The notes: generated by a model from the sequence alone, not told the origin. 64,000 bases of DNA from Rhodopirellula europaea 6C (GCF_000338295.1 NZ_ANMO01000173.1:1-64000), one strand, 5' to 3'. Positions 45,892 to 56,308 are shown, counted from the first letter of the stretch. Numbers and translations are program-made.

Positions 45892-47535
45892 ATGCAACCT
45901 GTTCCTGATCCTTTCTTCCGTTTGCTGCCATTGCATCTCATCCTGGTGTCATCCTCCGCCACGATTTTCGCTCTGGTGGGTTGCGACACCGGCAACAGCG
46001 TCGATCCACAACTCGTCAATCGCTTGATCGCCACCCACACCCATTCGCGGCCAACCGATGCGGAATCGATCCGGGCATTTTGCGGCGACTGCCACGCATC
46101 GCCCGATCCCGGAATTTTTGAAAGGGAACGATGGGAAGAGGAAGTCGACCAAGGGTTTCGATTGTATCGAGAGTCATTGCGAGACGATTTGGTGCCGCCC
46201 GATCGAGACGCCACCCTGGCTTACTACCGCGATCCATCGCCCGAAAAATGGGACATGCCCATTCCGAATCGCACCATGGACAACCGCTTCGAACGACATG
46301 TTGTCCAGTGGCCAACCAAACCCGCCCTCAGCGCGGTCTCCAGTGTGCTGAAGCTGCCCGATCAGGATGGCAATCCGACGTTGGCCCTGACCGACATGTG
46401 GACAGGCGCGGTCGCAAAATTCACAGCCAAGCGACCCGACATCGCATCGATCCATGTTGAGCGGATGGCATCCGTCGCGCACGCATCGCACGTGGCAAAA
46501 TCGGATTTGGACGGCGATGGACAAACAGATTTCTTGGTCGCCGACCTCGGAACTCACAACCCTCAAACCGAACACGAAGGCAACGTGTGGTGGTTGCGAC
46601 CGCTCCAAAATGACGCCGGTCAATCCATTTCAGACACCCCGTCTGACGTGAACTACGAGCGAATCCCTTTGCGACTCGCCATGTCACGCGTCGCCGACGC
46701 ACAGCCGATTGATTACGACGGCGATGGGGACCAAGACATCTTGGTGGGCGATTTCGGTTTGCATTTCGAAGGAGGACTGCATCTGGCTTTGAACCAGGGC
46801 AACGACACCGAAACAGGTATCCCTCAGTTCGAGTGGCAGACTCTCGATGAGCGACCGGGCATCATCACGATTGAAGTGTTGGACTTCGATCAGGATGGCA
46901 AGCAAGACTTTCTCACTCTCCTGACTCAACACTACGAGGCGATTCAATTCCACCGCAACCTGGGCGATGGAATCTACGAAACCATCCTGTTACATCAAAC
47001 GCTTAACCCGGCCTATGGTTCGAGCAGCATGAAAACCGTGGACTTCGATCAAGACGGTGACTGGGATGTATTGGCAACCAACGGCGACACGTTCGATGAC
47101 TCCCTGGCAAAACCTTATCACGGAATTTGGTGGCTCGAGAACAATGGTTCTTACCCGCTGACGCGTCACGAGGTGGCAACCATGCCAGGTTGTTACCACG
47201 CCTCAACCGGCGACTTTGACCACGACGGTGACCTCGACATTGCAGCCACGTCTTGGTTGGGCAAGCAAGAGATCGCACGCTACCCTGCAGACTCCTTTGA
47301 TGGACTGGTGTGGTTCGAAAACATGGGCAAGACCACAGAGGACTCAAGCTTCACATTCCAACGCCGCACTCTCGAAATGAATCGCTGCCAAGCTGCAACG
47401 TTAGAAGTCATCGATTGGAATGGTGACGGTCACGAAGATCTGTTGGTGCCCCAATCGGTCCTGGCATTTAACGTGACTCAGCCTCTTGTTGTATGGATCA
47501 ATCGTGGCGTTGCGACCAAGGAGCCCAACGAATGA
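45892..47535 (+). CDS. Lipoprotein with haem motif and VCBS/FG-GAP repeats
   Basis: 547 residues. A lipobox (ALVGC, Cys31) ends the signal peptide. FCGDCHASPDP at 63-73 has CxxCH (64-68), a c-type haem site. The rest is a beta-propeller of repeats with Ca-binding loops such as DLDGDGQTDF, DYDGDGDQDI, DFDQDGKQDF, DFDQDGDWDV, DFDHDGDLDI and DWNGDGHEDL. The stop overlaps the start of the next gene (ATGA), so the two proteins are made together. Related pairs of FG-GAP and TPR proteins are frequent in planctomycetes. A role in recognising or handling ligands at the cell surface is inferred. Confidence 0.85.
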   Translation: MQPVPDPFFRLLPLHLILVSSSATIFALVGCDTGNSVDPQLVNRLIATHTHSRPTDAESIRAFCGDCHASPDPGIFERERWEEEVDQGFRLYRESLRDDLVPPDRDATLAYYRDPSPEKWDMPIPNRTMDNRFERHVVQWPTKPALSAVSSVLKLPDQDGNPTLALTDMWTGAVAKFTAKRPDIASIHVERMASVAHASHVAKSDLDGDGQTDFLVADLGTHNPQTEHEGNVWWLRPLQNDAGQSISDTPSDVNYERIPLRLAMSRVADAQPIDYDGDGDQDILVGDFGLHFEGGLHLALNQGNDTETGIPQFEWQTLDERPGIITIEVLDFDQDGKQDFLTLLTQHYEAIQFHRNLGDGIYETILLHQTLNPAYGSSSMKTVDFDQDGDWDVLATNGDTFDDSLAKPYHGIWWLENNGSYPLTRHEVATMPGCYHASTGDFDHDGDLDIAATSWLGKQEIARYPADSFDGLVWFENMGKTTEDSSFTFQRRTLEMNRCQAATLEVIDWNGDGHEDLLVPQSVLAFNVTQPLVVWINRGVATKEPNE

Positions 47536-48857
47536 GTTCCACGAAACCGCATCGTCGCCGATCCCGACCGAGTTCGCCTTCTACAACACCCGTTGCTTCT
47601 TCTTCATCGACACGGTCTCGCAAACCAATCCTTTTCGCGATTGCCGCCTGCGCGGTCGGTTTGCTGATCTCGCTGCTGTTGCCTTCTCGATTGTACTGGC
47701 ATCGTTACCAAACCCAACTTCGCAACACCAACTATGCCGCCGCGACCAAGGCACTCGAGTCCGCTGAACGTTGGTGGGCATCGACGGCCAGCGTCATCTT
47801 GGCAAACGCGAACATTCTGGCGCAGCAAGGATACGACGACCGCGCGATGACGGCGATCGTTGCCGCCGAGAACATTGGCGCGGACCCAGCGATCGCCTCC
47901 GCAATGAAATCTCGACTGAAATGGCAAAGCGGAAATCTTGATTCACGAGCCCAACAATACGACACCCCCGGTTTCACGCCGGATGATTACGCTGCCATTG
48001 CAATGGGATACATCGTTCGAGGAAACGACGCCGACGCCGCGAAGGTCACGCAGACTTGGCAACAACGAAATCCCCAAGACGCCTCCGCAGAAGTTATCGC
48101 GTCATTGATCGCTCAGAACCGCGAAGACTCCGATCAAGCCGGAAAACTTCTCCGAGACGCGATCCGAAAAAATCCCAAACATGTGACCGCCCGTTTTGAG
48201 TTGGCACAGCATCAATACGATCAGCGAAACTTTGATGCCGCCTTGGCTGGTTTTGAATCGGTGATCTCAACGCTTTCACCATTCGTCCCAGCTGGCGATC
48301 GCGTTTCGATCAATGGAGAACAACTTCACGCCTCCCAATTCATTCGCGCGTTGATTTTGCAAGAACAAGATCAAATCGATGAGGCGGAAGACCAATTCCA
48401 AAAGTTGCTCGAAACCTTCGAAGACGATTTCGCGATTCGGTACTCTCTGGCCAACATGTATGCCTTGCAAGGAAACGGCGATAAAATTTTAGAGACGCTT
48501 GAGCCAATCATTCATCGATTCCCCGAAGATATCTCGCTGAACTATTTGATGGCCACGGGCGAAACGCTTCGCGGCAACGTTGCCCTGGCAAACGACTGGA
48601 TCGATCAGTATTTAAAAGCCCGACGTCAACTGAACCAACTCTTGGAAGCCGAACGCATCCGAGGCAATCGTCCGCCCGATCCCGAGTTTTCTATGCTGTT
48701 GGCGGAAACCTACTTGCGTTTCAAATGGGACGACGCAAAACCGTGGTTGGATTTGGCGGCCTCTTTGCAACCTCGATCACCTCGCGTGCGACGCGGTTAC
48801 CGGCAGTTCTACGAGAACTCCGGTAACTTCGAACACGCCGCCCGATACAGCGACTGA
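47532..48857 (+). CDS. Membrane-anchored TPR protein coupled to the FG-GAP lipoprotein
   Basis: 441 residues from ATG 47532, overlapping the preceding stop by four bases. An N-terminal Ser/Arg/Thr/Pro-rich cytosolic segment (1-30) is followed by one membrane helix (ILFAIAACAVGLLISLLLP). The remainder is helical repeats of TPR type, for example NTNYAAATKALESAERWWA, PDDYAAIAMGYIVRGNDADA, VTARFELAQHQYDQRNFDAALAGFE and DFAIRYSLANMYALQGNGDKIL. It likely scaffolds interactions with the lipoprotein at the periplasmic side (inference). Confidence 0.85.
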   Translation: MSSTKPHRRRSRPSSPSTTPVASSSSTRSRKPILFAIAACAVGLLISLLLPSRLYWHRYQTQLRNTNYAAATKALESAERWWASTASVILANANILAQQGYDDRAMTAIVAAENIGADPAIASAMKSRLKWQSGNLDSRAQQYDTPGFTPDDYAAIAMGYIVRGNDADAAKVTQTWQQRNPQDASAEVIASLIAQNREDSDQAGKLLRDAIRKNPKHVTARFELAQHQYDQRNFDAALAGFESVISTLSPFVPAGDRVSINGEQLHASQFIRALILQEQDQIDEAEDQFQKLLETFEDDFAIRYSLANMYALQGNGDKILETLEPIIHRFPEDISLNYLMATGETLRGNVALANDWIDQYLKARRQLNQLLEAERIRGNRPPDPEFSMLLAETYLRFKWDDAKPWLDLAASLQPRSPRVRRGYRQFYENSGNFEHAARYSD

Positions 48858-48872
48858 TGACGGTCCTCGCCT

Positions 48873-50144
48873 TCATTCATTGCGGCTAAGAGGAAGAATC
48901 AATGGCCGAGCGGGCACGAGAGATTCCGACAAATGAACCGGTGCGATGGGCGGACAAGGCTTCGGGCCTTCATACACCGTCCACAATGGCTGGCCTTTTT
49001 CGACGCGGTCGCCAACGCGAACGTGCAGATCGATTCCAACCGACGGTTCCACTGGATCGGATGTTTTGCGTCGACCACCGCCCATCGAAATGATCGCGTC
49101 GCCGATCGCGGGGCAATCAATCGTTTCGACCCATCCGGAACGCTCCGCGACAGTGTCGCTTTGTTTGCCCAGCGGCAGATGACCGGAAAGCTTGCCGCCT
49201 TGTTCGTGAACCATGCGTTCAAATCGTTGCATCGCTTCGCCCGAATCGAGTTTGCGGGCCAACAATTCCTCCGCCGCTCGCAGATCATCGGCTTGTTTGG
49301 TTGCCACCAGCAACTCGGCCGACAATCGCAGCGTCAACGCTCGCACCTCTTCCGGTCCACCGCCGTCGAGCACATCGAGTGACTCGTTGACTTCGTTCGC
49401 ATTCCCGATGGCTCGTCCGAGTGGCTGATCCATGTCGGACAGAACGGGGATGGTCGGCAGCCCGGCTTCGGCACCAACTGCTTGCAGAGAATCCGCCAAT
49501 TCGGTTGCTTGCTGAATGGTCGGCATGAAGCCAGCCGATCCAACCTTCACATCCATCACCAGGGCATCCAAGCTTGCTGCCAGCTTCTTGCTCAGAATGC
49601 TGGCCGTGATCAGCCCAACGGATTCGACGGTCGCGGTGACGTCGCGCAGTCCATACAAACGACGGTCCGCTGGTGCAATCGACTCGGTGGCTCCGACGAT
49701 GAAGCACCCCACTTCCTTCAGGACTCGGCTGGATTGTTCAATCGACAGCTGTGTTTGGTAGCCCGGAATCGATTCCAGTTTGTCCAGCGTCCCACCGGTT
49801 CGCCCGAGGCCTCGACCGCTGATCATCGGCACGTCCACTTCGCAACACGCGAGCAACGGAGCCAAGATCAGCGAGACTTTGTCGCCCAGCCCTCCGGTGC
49901 TGTGTTTGTCGACTCGAGGCCGATCGTTGACCCGGGGCAGACGTACACCACTGTCGACCATGCACCGGGTCAGCTCAGCCGTTTCGCGTCGGTCCAGTCC
50001 GCGGAAGAAAATCGCCATCGCGAGGGCTGACATTTGGTAATCCGTGACCTCGCCGCCACAGTAACCCTCGATCAGGAACCGCCATTGGTCGGCATTCAGG
50101 ACCCCTCCGTCCCGTTTGGTCCGGATCAAATTGGCGGTCAGCAT
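48873..50144 (-). CDS. deoA: Thymidine/pyrimidine-nucleoside phosphorylase
   Basis: 423 residues from ATG 50144. The signature VDKHSTGGLGDKVSLILAP and the next blocks VPMISGRGLGRTGGTLDKLESIPGY, YGLRDVTATVES and ALVMDVKVGSAGFM are those of the thymidine phosphorylase family (also shared with AnsP/TrpD-fold enzymes). The C-terminal domain with GVDLHVRVGDRV-like sequence is intact. It cleaves thymidine or uridine to base and deoxyribose-1-phosphate in the salvage pathway. A longer frame to 50264 adds 40 non-conserved residues, so I reject it. The gene ends 15 nt from the TPR gene in convergent orientation. Confidence 0.93.
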   Translation of the reverse strand: MLTANLIRTKRDGGVLNADQWRFLIEGYCGGEVTDYQMSALAMAIFFRGLDRRETAELTRCMVDSGVRLPRVNDRPRVDKHSTGGLGDKVSLILAPLLACCEVDVPMISGRGLGRTGGTLDKLESIPGYQTQLSIEQSSRVLKEVGCFIVGATESIAPADRRLYGLRDVTATVESVGLITASILSKKLAASLDALVMDVKVGSAGFMPTIQQATELADSLQAVGAEAGLPTIPVLSDMDQPLGRAIGNANEVNESLDVLDGGGPEEVRALTLRLSAELLVATKQADDLRAAEELLARKLDSGEAMQRFERMVHEQGGKLSGHLPLGKQSDTVAERSGWVETIDCPAIGDAIISMGGGRRKTSDPVEPSVGIDLHVRVGDRVEKGQPLWTVYEGPKPCPPIAPVHLSESLVPARPLILPLSRNE

Positions 50145-50405
50145 CGAGCACTTGCCTTGCGAAAGACTGAAGAAGGACGGTTGAGTCAAACGGGGCGAGC
50201 GGGCGTCGCGGAGGTGATGCGCCGAGGCCCGCTGGAAAACCATGGGATGACATCCTACAAACATCTGGCTTGTCTTTCGACAATTGGCCTTGATCGACTA
50301 AGCTAAGGCCCGGGTTCAACCTGAAGATTCTTTTCCTCCTTCCTCCGATTCACGGGGAATTTCGCCATCCCGGTGAACATTCCCGGTCACGCGAGATCAA
50401 AACGA

Positions 50406-51608
50406 ATGGCACACGGCGCAGCGAAAAAGGTTCCCGCAGGCCCCCCCCGCGATATGTCGCCCGATGCGGTCGCAGCGCGGCTGAAAAGCAGTTTGCTGCA
50501 GGAAAAGAAGGAACTCGAAGTCGACAAAATCTTCCGGGCACTGGTCAAACTGGAAGGTTCAGACCTTCACCTGAAAGTCGATCAGCCACCCATGGTTCGC
50601 GTCGGCGGTGAACTCAAACCGCTCAATCGGGGACCAATCGGAGCCGAAGAAATGGTGCGGCTGCTGCTCCCGATGATGGACGATCGCAACCTGATCATCT
50701 TCGAAGAAGAAGGCGGGGCTGACTTTTCATACCAATGCGAAGTCGACGGCGTCCGCTGGCGATTCCGGATCAACATGCTGAAATCGCTGGGCAACATCGG
50801 TTTGGTCGCTCGCCGGATCAGCAACTTCATCCCCGACTTTCGCGGCCTCTTCCTGCCCGACTCGATCGAAAACCTTTGCCACTACGAACAGGGCATGGTT
50901 CTGCTCGCCGGAGTCACGGGCTCGGGAAAAAGTACCACGATCGGTTCGATGCTGAACTACATCAACAGCATCTATCGAAAACACATCCTGACGCTCGAAG
51001 ACCCGATCGAATTTATCTTCACGGAAGACAAATCGCTGATCAACCAACGCGAAATTGGTCAGGACGTCGTGGACTTCTCCGTCGGAATGAAACACGCCGT
51101 GCGGGAAGACCCCGACATCATTCTGGTCGGTGAGCTTCGGGACGAAGAAACGTTCATGACGGCGATTCACGCTGCCGAAACAGGTCACTTGGTTTTCGGA
51201 ACGATCCACGCCGCGAGTGCCTCGACCTGCATCGGCCGGATCCTGGACTTGTTCCCCGAAGAAATGCACAACGCCATCCGCAGCGCCATCGCCTTCAACA
51301 TGAAAGGCATCGTCGCCCAGAAATTGCTCAAGAGCATCAAGCCCGGCGTCTCGCGAGTGCCAACCTGCGAAGTGATGACGTTCTCGCCGATGATTCGCAA
51401 ACTGGTCCTCGAAGGCCACGACAACAAACTACCCGATGCGATTCGCATCGGTGCCGAAGACGGCATGCAAGACTTCACCATGAGTTTGAAACAATTGATC
51501 GACGACGAATTGATTGATCGGCCGACCGCGTTCGCAGTCGCACCGAACAAGGACGCGCTGAAGATGGCGCTCAAGGGCATCGACGTCAAAGCACCAGGAA
51601 TTCTGTAA
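50406..51608 (+). CDS. PilT/GspE-superfamily ATPase (active form of the pair)
   Basis: 400 residues from ATG 50406 (GTG 50373 possible). An N-terminal PAS-like domain leads into the RecA-like ATPase core. The Walker A motif GVTGSGKST (169-177), Asp box LTLEDPIEF, Walker B DPDIILVGELRDEE (236-249) and His box TGHLVFGTIHAA (259-270) are all intact. PilT-type retraction ATPases have this order; the overall family also includes GspE-like assembly ATPases. The next gene begins at once (GTG 51609), giving a coupled pair. No pilin, PilC or secretin gene is adjacent. Confidence 0.88.
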   Translation: MAHGAAKKVPAGPPRDMSPDAVAARLKSSLLQEKKELEVDKIFRALVKLEGSDLHLKVDQPPMVRVGGELKPLNRGPIGAEEMVRLLLPMMDDRNLIIFEEEGGADFSYQCEVDGVRWRFRINMLKSLGNIGLVARRISNFIPDFRGLFLPDSIENLCHYEQGMVLLAGVTGSGKSTTIGSMLNYINSIYRKHILTLEDPIEFIFTEDKSLINQREIGQDVVDFSVGMKHAVREDPDIILVGELRDEETFMTAIHAAETGHLVFGTIHAASASTCIGRILDLFPEEMHNAIRSAIAFNMKGIVAQKLLKSIKPGVSRVPTCEVMTFSPMIRKLVLEGHDNKLPDAIRIGAEDGMQDFTMSLKQLIDDELIDRPTAFAVAPNKDALKMALKGIDVKAPGIL

Positions 51609-52949
51609 GTGGCAAAGCAATCCAACGAAGAAGTACAACTCTGGCAAACCGTCGCTCCCGTGGAATTCGTTCCTCGGATCAAAGACAACAACGAATTGCA
51701 AGCGTTGCTGATCAGCACCCGCCAAGGCGCCGGCTATGCCATCGCCGGCGGCCAAATTGCGCACGCGATCACTTCGCGAGCCACGCACATCCTGATGGAC
51801 TTTTCCAAGTCCGCTTGTGCGATTCGCTATCAAATCGACGGGGCCTGGGAACAGCTTCCGCCGCTGGATCGCGAAAGCGGCGACGCAATGCTGTACGCGT
51901 TGAAGCAACTGTGCTTGATGAATCCGGCCGATCGTCGTGGCAGCCAAAAAGGCGGCATGCGAGTCAAATTGGTCAAGGACAAGTACCAATTCAACGTTCA
52001 ATCACAAGGCGTGCCCACCGGCGAGCGTGTGATCTGTCGTCTGGAAGCCGAAGAGATGCCGTTCAAGAAATTGGGCGACCTCGGCATGCGGGACAAAATG
52101 ATCGAACAGTTCAAAGAGAAACTGAACGGTTCGGGCAACATCGTCCTCATCACGGCCAAAAAGAGCGAAGGTGTTTCGACTTTCTGGAACGTCGCCATCA
52201 GCGCCGCCGACCGGTTGGTCCGTGACTTCCAATCGTTCGAACCTGCGGAATCACCCGAACCCGAGATCATCAATATCTCGCCCAACTTGTTCGGTGGAGA
52301 CACGGGGAAAACCGAACTCGAGATGGTCAACCGAATGGTTCTGCGTGAACCGGACGTGTTGATGTTCCCCAACCCGCCGCAGCCTGAATCACTGAAGGTT
52401 GCGTTGGAACAAGTCGTCGCGGCCGACCGACAAGTCATCCACCGGATGGCGGCCGAAAGTGCCATGCCCGCCTTGCTCACGTTCCTGGGCCGTTACCCGG
52501 AATGTCGCAGCCTGATCGCAAACAACATCGGCTGTGTGATTCATCAGCGACTGGTTCGACGTTTGTGTGACAACTGTAAAGTCGGGTTTGAACCGCCCCC
52601 AAAGCTGCTCGCTCAACTGGGCATCCCCGCCGGTCGAGTTCCGTTGCTCTACAAGCCGTTCATCCCGCCGCCGATCGAACAACAAGTCGACGAGAACGGG
52701 CGGCCTGCGCCAATCACACCGTGCCCCGTCTGCAACTCACGAGGCTACCACGGTCGCATCGGGCTGTACGAACTGCTGACACCAGGCCCGCAACTTAAAG
52801 CGGCCTTGGCCAAGTCTCCAGATGCCGGCCAGTTGACCGCGATCGCCAAATCCGAAGGTTTCCGCCCCGTCCAATCCGAAGCCGTCCTCACGGTCGCGCG
52901 AGGACTGACTAGCCTCGACGAACTCAAACGAGCCTTCGCCAAACGCTAG
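51609..52949 (+). CDS. PilB/GspE-like protein with degenerate nucleotide-binding motifs
   Basis: 446 residues starting at GTG 51609 with no gap after the PilT-like gene. It has the GspE/PilB fold by pattern, including the zinc-like tetra-Cys site (C320, C323 in CDNC and C372, C375 in CPVC) and the C-terminal GYHGRIGLYELL block. The P-loop is lost: where GxxxxGK(T/S) should be, the sequence reads TAKKSEGVST (182-191). Walker B reads EPDVLMFPNP (247-256) in place of DPDxxxVGExRD. The protein is therefore a likely non-catalytic partner of the preceding ATPase, perhaps an assembly or regulatory subunit of the hexamer (inference). Confidence 0.8.
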   Translation: MAKQSNEEVQLWQTVAPVEFVPRIKDNNELQALLISTRQGAGYAIAGGQIAHAITSRATHILMDFSKSACAIRYQIDGAWEQLPPLDRESGDAMLYALKQLCLMNPADRRGSQKGGMRVKLVKDKYQFNVQSQGVPTGERVICRLEAEEMPFKKLGDLGMRDKMIEQFKEKLNGSGNIVLITAKKSEGVSTFWNVAISAADRLVRDFQSFEPAESPEPEIINISPNLFGGDTGKTELEMVNRMVLREPDVLMFPNPPQPESLKVALEQVVAADRQVIHRMAAESAMPALLTFLGRYPECRSLIANNIGCVIHQRLVRRLCDNCKVGFEPPPKLLAQLGIPAGRVPLLYKPFIPPPIEQQVDENGRPAPITPCPVCNSRGYHGRIGLYELLTPGPQLKAALAKSPDAGQLTAIAKSEGFRPVQSEAVLTVARGLTSLDELKRAFAKR

Positions 52950-53290
52950 CCCGCCATTCCGGACACGTCGCCCCACATTGGCACAAGCAGCTCCACCCTT
53001 CGTAGGCCGGATCGCAGCGGAGCGACGGACTCTGCATGGCAGCACTCACCTTCGTTCCACTCAACAAGGCCGGAACGTTGCTGACTAGCAGCATCGAACG
53101 ATCCGTGAGCAAGAACGCTACCGCAGTTCTCTGGCGCAGTGGTATGGTTAATTTACCTCCGTCCCCTTTGATCGTTCTCAGAGGACTCGAGCTTCGGCTA
53201 GACGACGCGTTTTGAACTGCGACGAACGAAGCAACATGAAGGAGAAAGCGATTCAACCGTCGCATCCACGTGATGTCAAATCTTTGTTGG
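52950..53290. other. 341-nt non-coding accessory stretch
   Basis: Between the PilB-like gene and the toxin gene I see no gene with start, ribosome site and coding signal. It contains one REP-like palindrome (53001-53029). The rest is unassigned, and the frames open here read through that repeat. Confidence 0.5.
53001..53029. repeat. REP-like palindromic element
   Basis: The element is CCGGA-TCGC-AGCGGA-GCGA-CGG at 53007-53028: the arms TCGC and GCGA flank the loop AGCGGA, with further pairing of CCG and CGG outside. Short palindromes of this type recur in planctomycete intergenic regions (from memory). A transposase fragment of the family that mobilises such repeats lies 800 nt downstream. 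Confidence 0.45.
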
Positions 53291-53590
53291 TTATGGCATC
53301 GTCCGGTCGAACCAATCCGCCTGATCGGACGCGGCGTGACGCAAACCATAGATCGAAGGAACGCCATCATCAGAAGCAAAGACAACAACGTAAGGAAACC
53401 GGTCAACCAGTGCGCCACGGAAATCACCGCCGATCCGACCAAATGAGTCGGGGCGATTGACGACATCGCGTATCGCAGACCGCACGTTAGCCCGGAAGCG
53501 GTTGCCGAGCGTGGAAGCAATCGAATCGTAGTAAGAACAAGCAGTAGCCAAGTCGACGGCGAAGAATGGATGGTAGCGTTCAGTCGCCAT
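53291..53590 (-). CDS. ParE/RelE-family toxin
   Basis: 99 residues from ATG 53590. The sequence ATERYHPFFAVDLATACSYYDSI matches the ParE/RelE beta-alpha-alpha start (a helix carrying DLxxAxxYYD), and VDRFPYVVVFASDDGVPSIYGLRHAA is its conserved C-terminal strand (FPY...V...AV.H..R). Such toxins poison gyrase or cleave ribosome-bound mRNA. Its start overlaps the antitoxin stop by 11 nt, so antitoxin is made first. The genome context is a small accessory island. Confidence 0.78.
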   Translation of the reverse strand: MATERYHPFFAVDLATACSYYDSIASTLGNRFRANVRSAIRDVVNRPDSFGRIGGDFRGALVDRFPYVVVFASDDGVPSIYGLRHAASDQADWFDRTMP

Positions 53591-53789
53591 CGACACGTCG
53601 CCAGACTTCGTCAGCGTCAATTGCGATAGAAGGGTCCACAAGCATTTCGTCACGCCGACGTTGCATTTCGGCAAGCTCGTCAGGTGGTAGCGTTAGCGGT
53701 GCCGAAGCAGCCAAGTCGTCCCAGAGTTGCGTTACGATCGCGAGCTTCTGGTCGGGAGGTAGAGAACGAAGTGATTCTTGCAGCGTCAT
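53580..53789 (-). CDS. Antitoxin of addiction-module type (PF09720-like)
   Basis: 69 residues from ATG 53789, which has AGGA seven nt upstream; a further ATG at 53819 is less likely. The sequence LRSLPPDQKLAIVTQLWDDLA and the following PLTLPPDELAEMQRRRDEMLVDPS match the small acidic addiction module family, which binds its toxin through the C-terminal half. It precedes the toxin gene with an overlap and probably represses the operon (family knowledge). Confidence 0.78.
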   Translation of the reverse strand: MTLQESLRSLPPDQKLAIVTQLWDDLAASAPLTLPPDELAEMQRRRDEMLVDPSIAIDADEVWRRVDGD

Positions 53790-53815
53790 GGTTGCGTCCT
53801 GTAATGAGCAAGCGT

Positions 53816-54126
53816 TCATTGTACCACGCTAAATTCCCGTGGCGAACGGACGAAAAATGCACGAGAAGCGAAAGTTGCCAGCCACTTTCTCGGCTCACTC
53901 CACTGAGCACAAATATCCGGCCGATTGCGGAGGATCTGGTGCATGTGGTTGCTCATTATCGCGTACGAAAGAACGTCGACGGCGAACACCGACGCCAGAG
54001 CCTCCATCCGCCGACAAATTCATTCTTTGCGAAACGAGAAATCCTTGCCGGTTGCGTGATCAATTCCAGCCAGAAAGGCCCGGCGGACACATCGCTGAGG
54101 CCGCGGCATGGCTGTGCTCTCTATCT
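53816..54126 (-). pseudogene. Broken REP-associated tyrosine transposase (Y1_Tnp/RAYT) remnant
   Basis: On the minus strand the frame reads RCVRRAFLAGIDHATGKDFS then RKE, then a TGA (54020-54022), then ICRRMEALASVFAVDVLSYA, IMSNHMHQILRNRPD and QWSEPRKWLATF. That is the N-terminal half of planctomycete Y1 transposases, including the HUH-type NHMH pair. The TGA stands where the family has Trp in RKEWI. Beyond WLATF the similarity is lost and a stop follows soon after. With an in-frame stop and truncation to about 95 of ~300 residues, it is non-functional. It is adjacent to a toxin-antitoxin pair and 800 nt from a REP-like palindrome. Confidence 0.78.
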
Positions 54127-54314
54127 CGGAACCGACTGACAAGACATCTCTACCCTAGGCAGCGGAATTCAGGAGCCAAGGTTTGGTGGGTGGCAACAGC
54201 CAGCAGACCTATTCTTGGCGAATCCGGCTACGTGGGTGGAGCTAAATTGTGCCAACCATGATCCGGGGAGGTTGGAAAACTGGGCCGCAACGATTCAGAG
54301 GTCCGACTCGGCGC

Positions 54315-54346
54315 AAACAAAAACACGTCAGCGAGAACTGACGTGT
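54315..54346 (-). terminator. Intrinsic terminator of the ATP synthase operon
   Basis: Read on the minus strand, a perfect 9-bp stem (54338-54346 with 54323-54331) and a 6-nt loop are followed by a T-rich tract (complement of 54315-54323). It lies 35 nt after the atpC stop and closes the atp operon. Confidence 0.88.
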
Positions 54347-54380
54347 GGATGTTGTTTCTGATTCGAAGCTTTGGTGAAGC

Positions 54381-54767
54381 TTAGCGGCTGGCTCGCAGTT
54401 GCCCGCGAGCTCGACGCACGGCGGCGTCTTTGATTTGAGCTTGCTCGGGAGTGCTGCTGGGCATGTCCAACGCCTCCGCCAAGGTCTTGGTCGCTTCGTC
54501 ATTGTCGAGCAAATCCACAGGGATCGCTCGGCCAGTCAAAACGTTCACGACATCATCTTCGACTTGGGCGAAACCCCCGTCGACGAAGTAACGTTCGGGT
54601 CCGCTGACCGTTTGCAAACGCAATACACCGTAGCCGAGACGGCCAATCATCGGTGCACGACCGCGCTGAACGCCCAGTTCGCCATCGAACATCGGCAAGG
54701 CTACAAAGTCAGCTTCCCGATCCAATTCGGTTCGTTCGGGCGTGACGACGACACATCGAATGGACAT
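54381..54767 (-). CDS. atpC: F1 ATP synthase epsilon subunit
   Basis: 128 residues. The N-terminal beta domain starts with IRCVVVTPERTELDREADFVALP and GVQRGRAPMIGRLGYG, and the protein closes with a helical C-terminal domain (AALR-like RRARGQLRA). It couples F1 rotation to the central stalk and inhibits wasteful hydrolysis. It is the last gene of the operon, 3 nt after atpD. Confidence 0.93.
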   Translation of the reverse strand: MSIRCVVVTPERTELDREADFVALPMFDGELGVQRGRAPMIGRLGYGVLRLQTVSGPERYFVDGGFAQVEDDVVNVLTGRAIPVDLLDNDEATKTLAEALDMPSSTPEQAQIKDAAVRRARGQLRASR

Positions 54768-54770
54768 CGG

Positions 54771-56250
<1,480 letters not shown>

Positions 56251-56308
56251 TATGAATTGAATGGGGTGGTGTGTTTGCTGTTACGATTCGTCATTTGAAA
56301 ATCGATGT

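Noticed and set aside
52924-53520. A 198-codon minus-strand frame across the PilB-like end, the REP-like element and the toxin region
   Set aside because: It reads through the palindromic repeat and opposes or overlaps the toxin gene; no coding features.
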